A stretch of DNA of 49,189 nucleotides from Comamonadaceae bacterium (GTDB lineage: Bacteria; Pseudomonadota; Gammaproteobacteria; Burkholderiales; Burkholderiaceae_C). Positions 37,188 to 46,663 of this stretch are shown in pieces. The position numbers and the translations under genes are program-made. Location: NCBI GenBank assembly GCA_027485285.1, contig JAIXRH010000004.1, positions 1-49,189 on the forward strand, given 5' to 3'. Below the pieces are notes generated by a model. It ran no database searches. It worked only from the letters and a program-made list of their open reading frames with translations, and had not been told where the DNA came from. How positions within the stretch are numbered: the stretch's first letter is position 1; every line of letters starts with the position of its first letter.

Positions 37188-38822
37188 TTAGCCTCGTTCA
37201 GCCAGCCACTTGAGGGCTTTTTCTTTGTCAGCGCCAGAGGCTTCGTTGGCCACTTCTTCCATCAACGCACGGCTGGTGTGAAGCTGGCCTAAATTCCACA
37301 GCTCGTCGGCCAAGTCGATGCGCACTTGGTAAGGGCCGGCAATGGCATCGTCCAAGTCCAAAGAAATATTGGGCATTTCCATGGTGGGGCGCGGCGCTTG
37401 GGCTGAGCCGTAGGGGTGCTCTTCTTCCAGAGCATCCTCGTCGCGTGAATGCGCTTGCATGTCGTGGGTGTGCGAGGCCACATCATGGATGTAAGTGCGT
37501 TCGACTGGTTCTTGGCGATCTTGATCGGGCAAGTCCAAATTGAACTTCACGTTCAGCGGTGGCAAGCCTTGAATGTCGTCTTCACGCGTACTCAAAACTC
37601 GGCGACGCCACAGTCCGAGCAGCACCAACACAGCAATCAAGCTGCCTGCCGCCACAGGGGTCAAGCTGTTGTCACGCAATTCGTTCAGCCATTCGCTGTC
37701 GGCTTTTGCGGCGCTGGCAGGCACGTCCACGGGCAACACGCCGCCAGCAGAGGCAGCAACAGAGGCAACTTCAGCAGCGGCGGTCACGGTGGCCGCTGCA
37801 ATCTTGCCGAGTTCAGCAATGTTGCGGCTCAGATCGGCAGCACGGCTGGCCACGTCTTGGGCTTCGCGTTGCTGCGCAATGTTGTCTTCAACGGCTGCTT
37901 CTTTGCTGCCCGGCTTGGCCAAGGTCAGTTTGTCTTGGTTGGTCTTGGCATTTTTGTTTTGTACTTTGGCGTCGAGCTTGCCAGCACTGTCGCGGGCCAC
38001 TTTGGGCACGGTGCCGCCCGGGGCGCGTGAGGCCAATTCGGCGCGGTAGGCTTCAAAGTCTTTGGTTTGAATTTGGATTTCGCGTCGTGCCTCGTCGCGT
38101 GAAATGGCTTTGGCTTCTTGCTCGGTGGGCAAGGTCAGCAAAGCGCCTTCTTTCATGCGGTTGACGTTGGACTCAACAAACGCATCGGGGTTGCTGCGCA
38201 GCAAGGCCAGCAGCATTTGATCGAGCGAGACGCCGTCAGGTGCTTTGCTCAAAGCCAATTCACTGGCTGTGTCACCGCGTTTGACCGTGATGGGGCCTGA
38301 ACTGGCATCACCCGATGACTTTGCGCCCGATGGTTTTGCAGACGGCGCATTCGCGGCCAAGCTTGGCATGGTGAGGCTGCTTTTTTTGGGGGTGCTGGCC
38401 TCGTCCAAAGACAAGTTGAAGTCGCGCAGCAAGCGCCCCGTAGCCCAACGCAAATCAACGAGCAAGTCGATGGCATTGCCATTGATGGCTTGCTTGCTGG
38501 TAATTTTGAGATACGGCCTTCCGTTGTCACGGCGCAACAGTTGCACCCGAAAATCGATGGGCACGCCATTATTGGCAGGTATCTCGATTTTGGCAGCTTT
38601 GTAAATTTCTTGACTGGCCAGGTCCGCTTGAAAGTCGACTTGCTCCGTGGAGGTGATTTCACTGATGTCGATTTCGGCCTGTAAAGCTTCGCCCTGCTTG
38701 CTTTGCACAACGGGACGGCTCAAAGTGAGCGCCTGCGCACTGCCGAAAACCGACAGTGACAGGGCCGCCCACAAAGCAGATCTCTGGAACAAACTTGAAG
38801 CTTTGCGTGTTGCTTGGGTCAT
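37188..38822 (-). CDS. fimV: FimV family peptidoglycan-linked polarity protein
   Basis: Inner-membrane protein that in Pseudomonas anchors polar type IV pilus and chemosensory systems. The 544-residue protein has a signal sequence (to about residue 31, SAQA), the FimV N-terminal domain (about 32-140), a LysM-like segment ITVKRGDTASELALSKAP, an Ala/Lys-rich linker with a coiled-coil stretch, one transmembrane helix (LTPVAAGSLIAVLVLLGLW) and the conserved FimV C-terminal domain ending in LKWLAERG. It is much shorter than the ~900-residue Pseudomonas protein, mainly in the acidic cytoplasmic repeat region. Encoded after asd and before truA. Confidence 0.92.
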   Translation of the reverse strand: MTQATRKASSLFQRSALWAALSLSVFGSAQALTLSRPVVQSKQGEALQAEIDISEITSTEQVDFQADLASQEIYKAAKIEIPANNGVPIDFRVQLLRRDNGRPYLKITSKQAINGNAIDLLVDLRWATGRLLRDFNLSLDEASTPKKSSLTMPSLAANAPSAKPSGAKSSGDASSGPITVKRGDTASELALSKAPDGVSLDQMLLALLRSNPDAFVESNVNRMKEGALLTLPTEQEAKAISRDEARREIQIQTKDFEAYRAELASRAPGGTVPKVARDSAGKLDAKVQNKNAKTNQDKLTLAKPGSKEAAVEDNIAQQREAQDVASRAADLSRNIAELGKIAAATVTAAAEVASVAASAGGVLPVDVPASAAKADSEWLNELRDNSLTPVAAGSLIAVLVLLGLWRRRVLSTREDDIQGLPPLNVKFNLDLPDQDRQEPVERTYIHDVASHTHDMQAHSRDEDALEEEHPYGSAQAPRPTMEMPNISLDLDDAIAGPYQVRIDLADELWNLGQLHTSRALMEEVANEASGADKEKALKWLAERG

Positions 38823-38846
38823 AGCCAGAGATATTACTTTGTTTTA

Positions 38847-39977
38847 TCAAGCTTCTAGGAGGATGCGCAACATTCGGCGCAAGGGCTCGGCCGCCCCCCA
38901 CAGGAGCTGGTCACCCACGGTGAACGCGCCCAAATAGTCGTTGCCCATCGCCATTTTGTGCAGTCGGCCGACGGGCACTGTCATGGTTCCGGTCACGGCA
39001 GCAGGCGTGAGATGACGTTCGCTGAGCTCACGTTCGTTGGGCACGACTTTGACCCAGTCGTTTGCTTGGGCCAAGATGCTTTCGATCTCGTCCATCGGCA
39101 CGTCTTTTTTCAGCTTGATGGTCAAGCCTTGTGAGTGGCAGCGCATCGCGCCAATGCGCACGCACAAACCGTCGATCGGGACAGAGCCTGCCGTGCGGAA
39201 CGCTGGGTTGCCCAAGATCTTGTTGCACTCAGCGCCGCCCTTCCATTCTTCCTTGCTTTGGCCGTGTTCGACAGGCACGTCGATCCAAGGGATCAAGCTG
39301 CCCGCCAAGGCGGTGTTGCGGAAGTTTTGGGTGGGAAACTCAGCGCTGCGCATGGTGGCCGACACTTTGCGGTCGATGTCCAAGATGGCAGAAGAGGGGT
39401 TGGCCAAGTCGTCTTTGACGGCGGCGTGCAATGCGCCCATTTGGCTCAGCAACTCACGCATGTTTTGCGCACCTGCGCCCGACGCTGCTTGGTAGGTCAT
39501 GGCGCTGACCCATTCGACCAACTTGTGTTGGAACAAGCCGCCCAAGCCCATGAGCATCAAGCTCACGGTGCAGTTGCCGCCAATCCAATTTTTGCCACCC
39601 TGGCCCAAGGCGTTGTCGATGACGTTGCGGTTGACGGGGTCCAAGATGATCACGGCATCGTCGGCCATGCGCAGGCTTGAGGCGGCGTCAATCCAGTGGC
39701 CGTTCCAGCCCGCGGCGCGCAACTTGGGGTAGACCTCTTTGGTGTAGTCGCCGCCTTGGCAGGTGAGCACGATGTCGCACTTTTTCAGGGCTTCAATGTC
39801 GTTGGCGTCTTGGAGCGTGGTTTCGTTCTTGGCTTGCGCGGGTGCTTTGCCACCTGCGTTAGACGTGGAGAAGAAGACGGGTTCGATCAGATCGAAATCT
39901 TTTTCTTGCACCATGCGGTCGATCAACACCGATCCAACCATGCCGCGCCAACCGACTAAACCTACTAACTTGCTCAT
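38847..39977 (-). CDS. asd: Aspartate-semialdehyde dehydrogenase
   Basis: NADPH-dependent reduction of aspartyl phosphate, at the branch to lysine, diaminopimelate, threonine and methionine. The 376-residue protein has [12 protein letters not shown] at the N-terminus and the nucleophile C136 in [10 protein letters not shown], characteristic of the Gram-negative enzyme. It is separated from xdhC by 247 bases, so it probably has its own promoter. Downstream genes fimV, truA and trp follow closely. Confidence 0.97.
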   Translation of the reverse strand: MSKLVGLVGWRGMVGSVLIDRMVQEKDFDLIEPVFFSTSNAGGKAPAQAKNETTLQDANDIEALKKCDIVLTCQGGDYTKEVYPKLRAAGWNGHWIDAASSLRMADDAVIILDPVNRNVIDNALGQGGKNWIGGNCTVSLMLMGLGGLFQHKLVEWVSAMTYQAASGAGAQNMRELLSQMGALHAAVKDDLANPSSAILDIDRKVSATMRSAEFPTQNFRNTALAGSLIPWIDVPVEHGQSKEEWKGGAECNKILGNPAFRTAGSVPIDGLCVRIGAMRCHSQGLTIKLKKDVPMDEIESILAQANDWVKVVPNERELSERHLTPAAVTGTMTVPVGRLHKMAMGNDYLGAFTVGDQLLWGAAEPLRRMLRILLEA

Positions 39978-40027
39978 TTTTGTAACGCCTTTTCAAATGT
40001 GGAAAACAGTGCCAGACCCGACTGTTG

Positions 40028-40046
40028 CCCGGCTCGTCTGGCCGGG
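40028..40046 (-). other. Hairpin in the asd leader region
   Basis: CCCGGC (40028-40033) pairs with GCCGGG (40041-40046) around a 7-base loop, 50 bases upstream of asd. No T-run follows on the minus strand, so it is not a clear terminator. The 39978-40224 spacer holds nothing else distinctive except a -10-like TACAAT on the minus strand at 40180-40185. I see no lysine riboswitch. Confidence 0.45.
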
Positions 40047-40224
40047 AAGCGCACGACGAACCGGAGCTGCTTAGCCCTGAATGGTCGTGGTTTTGAGGGA
40101 GATCACACGCGCGCAAGCCGCCAGCGGCGCTGGGGATGTGACGTTCAGAGAGAACGGGCGTGCGTAAATCATGACAACAATTGTAGGGGATGGCGCTCTG
40201 CGCCTCGCTGCCCGATTGATTTGG

Positions 40225-41226
40225 CTAAACCAAACCACACACTGTTTTCGAGCCTTCCCAGTTGCTCAACGCTTGGCTCAAGTCAACACCTCGGCGCATG
40301 GCCGTCATTTCGGCCACGATGCTCATGGCGATTTCCGGGGGAGTCAAAGCGCCCAAATTCAAACCCACCGGGCCATGCAATTGCGCTGCCTCGGCCTCTG
40401 TGACGTCAAAGTCTAGCAAGCGCTTGCGGCGCTGGGCATTGTTATGGCGCGAGCCCAAAGCGCCCACATAAAACGCGGGGGTGCGCAGGGCTTCCATCAG
40501 CGCCAGATCGTCAAGTTTGGGGTCATGCGTGACGGCCACCAACGCGCTGTTGTGGTCTAGGTTCATGGCCAGCACCAAATCGTCAGGCATTTGGGTGGAC
40601 AAGGTCACGCCCGCCATGTCTTCCCAGCCTTCGTGGTATTCAGCACGCGGCTCACAAATGGTCACTTGGTAATCGAGCATGACGGCCATTGCAGCAAGGT
40701 AGCGTGACAGTTGACCCCCACCTATGACCACCAAGCGCAAGCGGGGGCCATGCACCGTGGTGAGGGTTTGGCCGTCAAACTGCACTTTGTCACCGTCCTG
40801 AGCGACCCCCATCTTGACCATCCCTGTGGCCATGTCTAAGCGGCGCTCCACGCGCTGGTGCTGCTCAATCAGCACCAACAATTCGCGCAACTGAGACTGG
40901 GGCGACAAAGGCTCCAGCACCACTTGCACCGAGCCGCCGCAAGGCAAGCCGAAACGGCGCACCTCTTCAGCGGTTTGACCATAGGTGGTGGTCTCGGGCA
41001 TGCGCATGGCCAACTCACCGGCGGCCACACGCCGAATCAAATCGTCTTCAATGCACCCGCCTGAAACCGACCCCGCCACTTGGCCGTCGTCACGAATGAT
41101 CATCAACGAGCCGGGCGGTCGGGGGGCAGAGCCCCACGTGCGCACCACGGTGCCCAGCACCACACGGTGGCCTTTGTGTTGCCAATCGAGGGCGGTGCGG
41201 ATCACATCGATGTCTATGCTGTTCAT
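40225..41226 (-). CDS. XdhC family molybdoenzyme maturation protein
   Basis: XdhC proteins bind molybdenum cofactor, promote its sulfuration and insert it into xanthine-dehydrogenase-type enzymes. The 333-residue protein has the XdhC N-terminal domain (GSAPRPPGS, GSVSGGCIE, GLPCGGS) and a Rossmann C-terminal domain (VIGGGQLSRYLA, then YVGALGSRHNNAQRRKRL, and GLNLGALTPPEIAMSI). The start 41226 overlaps the stop of the MocA-like gene as ATGA; a longer ORF begins 30 bases upstream. The client enzyme is not in the window. The gene pair lies inside what is usually a continuous leu-asd block. Confidence 0.9.
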   Translation of the reverse strand: MNSIDIDVIRTALDWQHKGHRVVLGTVVRTWGSAPRPPGSLMIIRDDGQVAGSVSGGCIEDDLIRRVAAGELAMRMPETTTYGQTAEEVRRFGLPCGGSVQVVLEPLSPQSQLRELLVLIEQHQRVERRLDMATGMVKMGVAQDGDKVQFDGQTLTTVHGPRLRLVVIGGGQLSRYLAAMAVMLDYQVTICEPRAEYHEGWEDMAGVTLSTQMPDDLVLAMNLDHNSALVAVTHDPKLDDLALMEALRTPAFYVGALGSRHNNAQRRKRLLDFDVTEAEAAQLHGPVGLNLGALTPPEIAMSIVAEMTAMRRGVDLSQALSNWEGSKTVCGLV

Positions 41227-41894
41227 GGGGCGGATGACTTGAATGTTGACGGCCAAACTAGCTTCAGGCCAGTGCGCTGAGCCAGTGTCTGCATATCCTC
41301 AGGAGTATCCACGTCCGTGCGGTAATGGCTGTTGGTAGTTTCCCAGTGGTAGACCTGCTTGGGGTGGTTCTTCTGCCACTGGCGACAGCCAAAGCGGGTG
41401 TCAGATGCCAAGATGTGTTGGCACACCTCGGCGCTGAAAATGACGGGATTGCCGGGCAGTCCATCCACGCTGGGTTGGATGACTTGCATGCCGAGCGGCC
41501 TTTGTTGATAGGCGCTGATCAGATCTTGGAGGTCTTGCGCCTCGATCAGCGGTTGATCGGCCAACGCAACCAACACCGCCTCGCAATTCGCTGACAAGGC
41601 CTGCAGCCCCAAATGCAGTGAGGCGTTTTGTCCGTCGTCTGGGTGAGGGTTGATCGCCTGCTTGGCGGGAAATGGCGTGATGGCTGCTTGAATGTCTTCA
41701 GCGTAATGCCCCAAGACCACCACCACCTCTGCTACCCCAGTTTGCGACAAGGCCATGAGTTGGCGCTGAATCAGGGGCACGCCGTGAAGCTCCAGCAGGC
41801 ATTTGGGCCGATGGCCCATGCGAGAAGCCGAGCCCGCAGCCAAAACTACCGCACCCATGCTGGTTGGGGTGTTCAAGCCGTGGCCTTGCACCAT
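41223..41894 (-). CDS. MobA/MocA-like nucleotidyltransferase
   Basis: A 223-residue NTP-transferase. The N-terminal VVLAAGSASRMGHRPKCLLELHGVPL is the nucleotide-binding signature of the MobA/MocA group; ALADQPLIEAQDL is the metal-binding loop. With XdhC next door it most likely makes the cytosine-dinucleotide (MocA-like) form of molybdenum cofactor for a xanthine-dehydrogenase-family enzyme. Substrate choice (CTP or GTP) is inferred from context only. The start may instead be the ATG at 41858. It lies 32 bases after leuB. Confidence 0.85.
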   Translation of the reverse strand: MVQGHGLNTPTSMGAVVLAAGSASRMGHRPKCLLELHGVPLIQRQLMALSQTGVAEVVVVLGHYAEDIQAAITPFPAKQAINPHPDDGQNASLHLGLQALSANCEAVLVALADQPLIEAQDLQDLISAYQQRPLGMQVIQPSVDGLPGNPVIFSAEVCQHILASDTRFGCRQWQKNHPKQVYHWETTNSHYRTDVDTPEDMQTLAQRTGLKLVWPSTFKSSAP

Positions 41895-41926
41895 GTGCGT
41901 CAGCAGATGGGTTGGGCAGGCGTCAC

Positions 41927-43012
41927 TCAGCCCAACGCCTTCACCACCGCATCACCCATCTCTGACGTGCCCACTTTCGTGGTGCCCTCGCTGTAGATGT
42001 CGGGCGTGCGCAGGCCTTGGGCCAGCACAGCCTTCACAGCAGTTTCGATGCGGTCAGCGGCTGATGCTTGGTTCAAGCTGAAGCGCAGCATCATGGCGGC
42101 GCTCAGGATGGTGGCCAAGGGGTTGGCCACACCTTTGCCTGCGATGTCGGGGGCGCTGCCGTGGCTGGGTTCGTACAAGCCTTGGTTTTTGCTGTTCAGC
42201 GACGCTGAGGGCAGCATGCCAATTGAGCCCGTGAGCATCGAAGCCTCGTCGCTCAAGATGTCGCCAAACATGTTGCCGGTCACCACCACGTCAAAGCGCT
42301 TGGGCTCTTTCACCAGTTGCATGGCGGCGTTGTCGACGTACATGTGGTCCAGCGCAATGTCTGGGTATTGTTGGCCCACTTCGCTGACCACGTCTTTCCA
42401 GAATTGGAAGGTCTCCAAGACGTTGGATTTGTCCACGCTGGTCACGCGTCCCTCTTTGCCAGCAGCCTTGCGCTTGCGGGCGGCTTGGAAAGCCACATGC
42501 GCAATGCGCTCGATCTCGGGCTTGGAATAACGCATGGTGTCGAACGCTTCTTCCGCGCCAGGAAAGTGGCCGTCTGTGGCGATGCGGCGGCCACGCGGTT
42601 GACCAAAGTAAATGTCGCCGGTCAACTCACGGATGATCAAGATGTCCAAGCCCGCAATCAGCTCAGGCTTCAAGCTCGATGCGCCCACCAATTGCTCGTA
42701 GCAAATCGCAGGGCGAAAGTTGGCAAACAAACCCATGTTTTTGCGCAAACCCAAAATCGCTTGTTCGGGGCGCAGCGGGCGATCCAAGGTGTCGTATTTC
42801 CAGTCGCCCACAGAGCCGAACAACACGGCATCCGACGCCATGGCCAGTTTCAATGTGGCTTCGGGCAAGGGGTGGCCATGCGCGTCAAACGCGGCACCGC
42901 CGACCAAGGCGGTTTCCATCTCAAAATTCAAGTCGAGAACGTTCAAGACTTTGACGGCTTCAGCGACGATTTCTGTGCCGATGCCATCACCGGGAAGGAT
43001 TGCGATTTTCAT
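41927..43012 (-). CDS. leuB: 3-isopropylmalate dehydrogenase
   Basis: NAD-dependent oxidative decarboxylation in leucine synthesis. The 361-residue protein has [16 protein letters not shown], the substrate-arginine region [15 protein letters not shown], and [26 protein letters not shown] with the metal aspartates. The start 43012 is the family N-terminus; an in-frame start 69 bases upstream would run into leuD. It is the third gene of leuCDB. Confidence 0.97.
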   Translation of the reverse strand: MKIAILPGDGIGTEIVAEAVKVLNVLDLNFEMETALVGGAAFDAHGHPLPEATLKLAMASDAVLFGSVGDWKYDTLDRPLRPEQAILGLRKNMGLFANFRPAICYEQLVGASSLKPELIAGLDILIIRELTGDIYFGQPRGRRIATDGHFPGAEEAFDTMRYSKPEIERIAHVAFQAARKRKAAGKEGRVTSVDKSNVLETFQFWKDVVSEVGQQYPDIALDHMYVDNAAMQLVKEPKRFDVVVTGNMFGDILSDEASMLTGSIGMLPSASLNSKNQGLYEPSHGSAPDIAGKGVANPLATILSAAMMLRFSLNQASAADRIETAVKAVLAQGLRTPDIYSEGTTKVGTSEMGDAVVKALG

Positions 43013-43031
43013 GTTTTTGTTTTCTAAAAAT

Positions 43032-43676
43032 TTACATCGTGTGAGCCAACCAAGGCTTGGTGGCCAAGCGCTCGGCTTCAAAGGCTTTGATTTTGTCGGA
43101 CTGGCGCAGGGTCAGTCCAATGTCGTCAAAGCCGTTGAGCAAGCAGTATTTGCGAAAAGGCTGCACCTCAAACGGAATGGTCTCGCCTTGAGGCCGAACG
43201 ATGACTTGGTTCTCAAGGTCGATCGTCAACTCATAGCCGGGGAAGGCGTGCACTTCGTTGAACAACAGGTCAATCGTGGATTCTGGCAACACGATGGGCA
43301 ACAAGCCGTTTTTGAAACAGTTGTTGAAGAAGATGTCGGCAAAGCTGGGTGCAATCACGGTGCGGAAGCCGTATTGGTCAATCGCCCAAGGCGCGTGTTC
43401 GCGTGACGAGCCGCAGCCAAAGTTCTTGCGGGCCAACAACACCGATGCGCCGTTGTAGCGTGGCTGGTTCAGCACAAAGTCGGGGTTGGGCTTGCGGCTG
43501 GCCGGGTCTTGGCCTGGCTCGCCGTGGTCCAAATAGCGCCACTCATCAAACAAGTTGGGGCCAAAGCCCGTCTTGCGGATGGATTTCAAAAACTGCTTGG
43601 GGATGATGGCGTCGGTGTCGACGTTCTCGCGGTCCATGGGGGCCACGATGCCTTTGTGGAGGGTGAATTTCTGCAT
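43032..43676 (-). CDS. leuD: 3-isopropylmalate dehydratase small subunit
   Basis: Swivel domain of isopropylmalate isomerase, partner of LeuC. The 214-residue protein starts [30 protein letters not shown] and has [14 protein letters not shown], the conserved substrate-binding loop. An ORF reading upstream to 43886 is a frame overlap with leuC and is rejected. It is 11 bases after leuC and 19 before leuB. Confidence 0.97.
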   Translation of the reverse strand: MQKFTLHKGIVAPMDRENVDTDAIIPKQFLKSIRKTGFGPNLFDEWRYLDHGEPGQDPASRKPNPDFVLNQPRYNGASVLLARKNFGCGSSREHAPWAIDQYGFRTVIAPSFADIFFNNCFKNGLLPIVLPESTIDLLFNEVHAFPGYELTIDLENQVIVRPQGETIPFEVQPFRKYCLLNGFDDIGLTLRQSDKIKAFEAERLATKPWLAHTM

Positions 43677-43687
43677 GTTTTTTTCCC

Positions 43688-45139
43688 TTAGGCGAACTTG
43701 CGCACGTCCACAAAGTGGCCGTGAATGGCGGCTGCAGCGGCCATGGCGGGGCTGACCAAGTGGGTGCGGCCGCCGTTGCCTTGACGGCCTTCGAAGTTGC
43801 GGTTGCTGGTGGAGGCGCAGCGTTCGCCGGGCTCCAAGCGGTCGGCGTTCATGGCCAAACACATGGAGCAGCCAGGCTCGCGCCACTCAAAGCCAGCAGC
43901 TTTGAAAATCTCGTGCAGGCCTTCCGCCTCGGCTTGTGCTTTGACCAAGCCAGAGCCGGGCACCACCATGGCCAGTTTGATGTTTTTGGCCACTTTTTGG
44001 CCCAGCTTCTTGACCACCGCAGCAGCTTCTCGCATGTCTTCAATGCGGCTGTTGGTGCAAGAGCCTATGAACACTTTGTCCACAAACAAATCGTTCAACG
44101 CTTTGCCAGGCTGCAAGTCCATGTAGGTCAAAGCGCGTTCGATGGCGCCGCGCTTGTTGGCGTCTTTTTCTTTGTCGGGATCAGGCACGATGCCGTTGAT
44201 GTCCAGCACCATTTCGGGCGAGGTGCCCCAAGTGACGTGCGGCAAGATGTCTTCGGCGCGCAACTCCACCACCGCGTCAAACTTGGCATCGGCGTCCGAG
44301 TGCAAGGTTTTCCAATACGCCACAGCTTGGTCCCATTCCGCACCACCCGAAAACTGGCCAGTTTTCGCATCGAATCCTGGGGCAAGCGGGCGGCCTTTGA
44401 CGTACTCAATGGTTTTCTCGTCCACCGCCACCAAGCCAGCACGTGCGCCGCCTTCGATGGCCATGTTGCACACCGTCATGCGGCCTTCCATGCTGAGGGA
44501 GCGAATGGCAGAGCCTGCAAACTCAATGGTGTAGCCCGTGCCGCCCGCTGTGCCGATCTTGCCAATGATGGCCAACACCACGTCTTTGCCGGTCACGCCT
44601 TTGGCCAGCGTGCCTTCGACTTTGATGAGCATGTTTTTGGCTTTTTTGGCCAACAAGGTTTGGGTGGCCATGACGTGTTCGACCTCTGAGGTGCCGATGC
44701 CGTGGGCCAACGCCGCAAACGCTCCGTGTGTAGAGGTGTGGCTGTCGCCGCACACCACGGTCATGCCGGGCAGGGTGGCGCCGTTTTCAGGGCCAATCAC
44801 ATGGATGATGCCTTGGCGCTTAGACATGAACGGGAAGAACGCGGCAGAGCCAAACTCGGCCATGTTGGCGTCCAGCGTGGTGATTTGTTCTTTGCTGATG
44901 GGGTCGGTGATGCCGTCGTAGCCCAGTTCCCAGCCCGTGGTGGGGGTGTTGTGGTCGGCAGTGGCCACGATCGAGCTCACACGCCAAACTTTGCGACCCG
45001 CTTGGCGAATGCCCTCAAACGCTTGGGGGCTGGTGACTTCGTGCACCAAATGGCGGTCGATGTAGAGGATGGAGGTGCCGTCCTCTTCGGTGTGGACGAC
45101 GTGCTCGTCCCAAATCTTGTCGTAAAGCGTGCGTCCCAT
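43688..45139 (-). CDS. leuC: 3-isopropylmalate dehydratase large subunit
   Basis: Aconitase-family subunit holding the [4Fe-4S] cluster. The 483-residue protein has cluster ligands C361 ([10 protein letters not shown]), C424 and C427 (GCSMC), with [23 protein letters not shown]. The start [10 protein letters not shown] at 45139 is supported by the AGGAAC Shine-Dalgarno-like sequence and the family; a start 63 bases upstream adds non-homologous residues. A TAAAAT-like -10 lies about 30 bases upstream, but a good -35 is not visible. It is probably the first gene of leuCDB. Confidence 0.97.
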   Translation of the reverse strand: MGRTLYDKIWDEHVVHTEEDGTSILYIDRHLVHEVTSPQAFEGIRQAGRKVWRVSSIVATADHNTPTTGWELGYDGITDPISKEQITTLDANMAEFGSAAFFPFMSKRQGIIHVIGPENGATLPGMTVVCGDSHTSTHGAFAALAHGIGTSEVEHVMATQTLLAKKAKNMLIKVEGTLAKGVTGKDVVLAIIGKIGTAGGTGYTIEFAGSAIRSLSMEGRMTVCNMAIEGGARAGLVAVDEKTIEYVKGRPLAPGFDAKTGQFSGGAEWDQAVAYWKTLHSDADAKFDAVVELRAEDILPHVTWGTSPEMVLDINGIVPDPDKEKDANKRGAIERALTYMDLQPGKALNDLFVDKVFIGSCTNSRIEDMREAAAVVKKLGQKVAKNIKLAMVVPGSGLVKAQAEAEGLHEIFKAAGFEWREPGCSMCLAMNADRLEPGERCASTSNRNFEGRQGNGGRTHLVSPAMAAAAAIHGHFVDVRKFA

Positions 45140-45212
45140 GTGTGTTCCTTTGCTGGAGCCTGCCATTTTAAGCGTGAGCGCTCCATCAAGGTGCCAAGGC
45201 ATAGAACAGACG

Positions 45213-45237
45213 CAAAAAAGCCGCTAGTCAGCGGCTG
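45213..45237 (-). terminator. Intrinsic terminator between porin and leuC
   Basis: AGCCGCT/AGCGGCT 7-bp stem (45219-45225 and 45230-45236) with loop AGTC. On the minus strand a run of T follows (45219-45214). It acts as a second stop for the porin transcript before leuC. Confidence 0.85.
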
Positions 45238-45274
45238 TGAAAGGTGAACAAACACCTACCTTGAAGAATGCAAA

Positions 45275-45316
45275 ACGGACTCTGAGCCTGCAGCTGGCAG
45301 CAAGCTGAGAGTCCGT
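45275..45316 (-). terminator. Large hairpin directly after the porin gene
   Basis: ACGGACTCT (45275-45283) pairs with AGAGTCCGT (45308-45316), 9 bp, with a further CAGCT/AGCTG pairing in the loop. On the minus strand four T follow. It starts nine bases after the porin stop. It probably terminates or stabilises the abundant porin mRNA. Confidence 0.7.
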
Positions 45317-45324
45317 GTCAGGCC

Positions 45325-46440
45325 TTAGAAGTCGTAACGCATGCCCAAAGCGATGCCTTTTGTTTCTTTGCCGTTAGCGACTGGAGAAACTTTGCTGCCG
45401 TCAGCTTTGCCTTCAGACCAAGGAGCAACTTTCACAGCAGAGCCGTTTGTCACCACGGCGTAGTTTGCGTAGAAGCGCAGTTCACGGCTGATGATGCGGT
45501 CGATACCGATGGCGGTCATCTTCGAGTCAGAGTTGACCTTGTTGGCAGAGCGATCCATCACATGGGCACGCAACACGGTGTGGTTAGGGATGATTTGATA
45601 CTCAGCGCCAAAGCCAGTGACTTTGCTGCCCTGATCATCATTGGCTGCCTTCATGTAGGAAGCGTTTTGGTAGAAGCCAACCAACCTGAGGTCATTCATC
45701 ACTTTGTAGGACAAGGCCACGCGTGTTGCGTCGCGTTCGCCGTCAGCGTGATCTTTTGCGTAGTTTTCAGTTGCCAAGGCAGCAGTCAAGTCGCCAGCGC
45801 TGTAGCTCACAGACATGCTGGTCATAGAAGTTTCTTTGACCACATTGGTGGTGGTGTTCATTTCCACCACGCCAGTCGACTGTGGTGCGTGGGCCAAGGC
45901 CACGCGGATGCCGCTGAACGCAGGCGATTGGTACTGGATGATGTTGTTTGGACGCTCATCAAACTTGGCACCTGTGCGTGTGATGTTACGCATGTCGCCC
46001 AGTTGGTCGCCAAACAAGTCTGCTGCGCCGCGAGCCACTTTCATTGGGGTGTCAAACTTACCCACTTTGAATTGACCAAAGCTGCCTTCAACGCCTGCAA
46101 AGGTGTCGCGCGTGGCAAATTTGTTTGTTTCAGCTTTGTCGGCCGCTTGGGTTGAGCCTGTTGAAGCTGCTACTTCGTTGCGGTTGAATTGAACTTCAGA
46201 TTCAATTTGCCAGATGCCTTTCAAATCGCCAAAGCTCTTGTCGCCGCGCAAACCCACGCGAGATGAATTGCTGGTCAAGTTGGTTTGCTTGTATTTGTTA
46301 CCGTCATCTTGGTTTTCCATGGCAAGGTGTGCACGGCCATAAAACTCCCAGTTGCCGGCAGTTTTGAGGGTGTTGGATTGCGCTTGCACTGACATAGTGA
46401 CTGCACTGATGGCCAAAGCCAAAGCTACATTCTTTTTCAC
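45325..46440 (-). CDS. Gram-negative porin (Burkholderiales OmpC-like)
   Basis: Outer-membrane trimeric pore protein. The start is GTG at 46440 because GGAG lies seven bases upstream and the product then begins with a clean signal peptide, MKKNVALALAISAVTMSVQA, cleaved before QSNTL. The longer ORF (ATG 46479) would spoil it. The mature 351 residues are rich in alternating beta-strand pattern, open with GNWEFYGRAHLAMENQDD and end in terminal Phe (GMRYDF), the outer-membrane insertion signal. Domain IRVALAHAPQSTG and the GxxGxRGD motif near residue 60 are typical. Substrate is unknown. It has its own promoter region and two terminators. Confidence 0.93.
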   Translation of the reverse strand: MKKNVALALAISAVTMSVQAQSNTLKTAGNWEFYGRAHLAMENQDDGNKYKQTNLTSNSSRVGLRGDKSFGDLKGIWQIESEVQFNRNEVAASTGSTQAADKAETNKFATRDTFAGVEGSFGQFKVGKFDTPMKVARGAADLFGDQLGDMRNITRTGAKFDERPNNIIQYQSPAFSGIRVALAHAPQSTGVVEMNTTTNVVKETSMTSMSVSYSAGDLTAALATENYAKDHADGERDATRVALSYKVMNDLRLVGFYQNASYMKAANDDQGSKVTGFGAEYQIIPNHTVLRAHVMDRSANKVNSDSKMTAIGIDRIISRELRFYANYAVVTNGSAVKVAPWSEGKADGSKVSPVANGKETKGIALGMRYDF

Positions 46441-46663
46441 GAGATACTCCAGTTGGTTAAAAAACACGGGTAGTTTCAAAGCCGCGTATGACCCAGTGAT
46501 TAATCTTTTATGAAGTTTTTATTAATTGCTGTCATGCGACAGTCATACGAATGAGCGGAGCCGAATGCCTCTTGTGTTTCAGCTAAAGCAGGCGTTGGCA
46601 AATCCATGTGTGTTTTGAGCCGTGTCGCCTGCGTAAAGCGACAGGCACTCAGTTGTTGCAGGC

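Noticed and set aside
39978-40224. Lysine riboswitch before asd
   Set aside because: Only one short hairpin is visible, without the multi-helix junction of that riboswitch.
43677-43886. N-terminal extension of leuD
   Set aside because: Arg-rich, non-homologous residues produced by reading the end of leuC in another frame.
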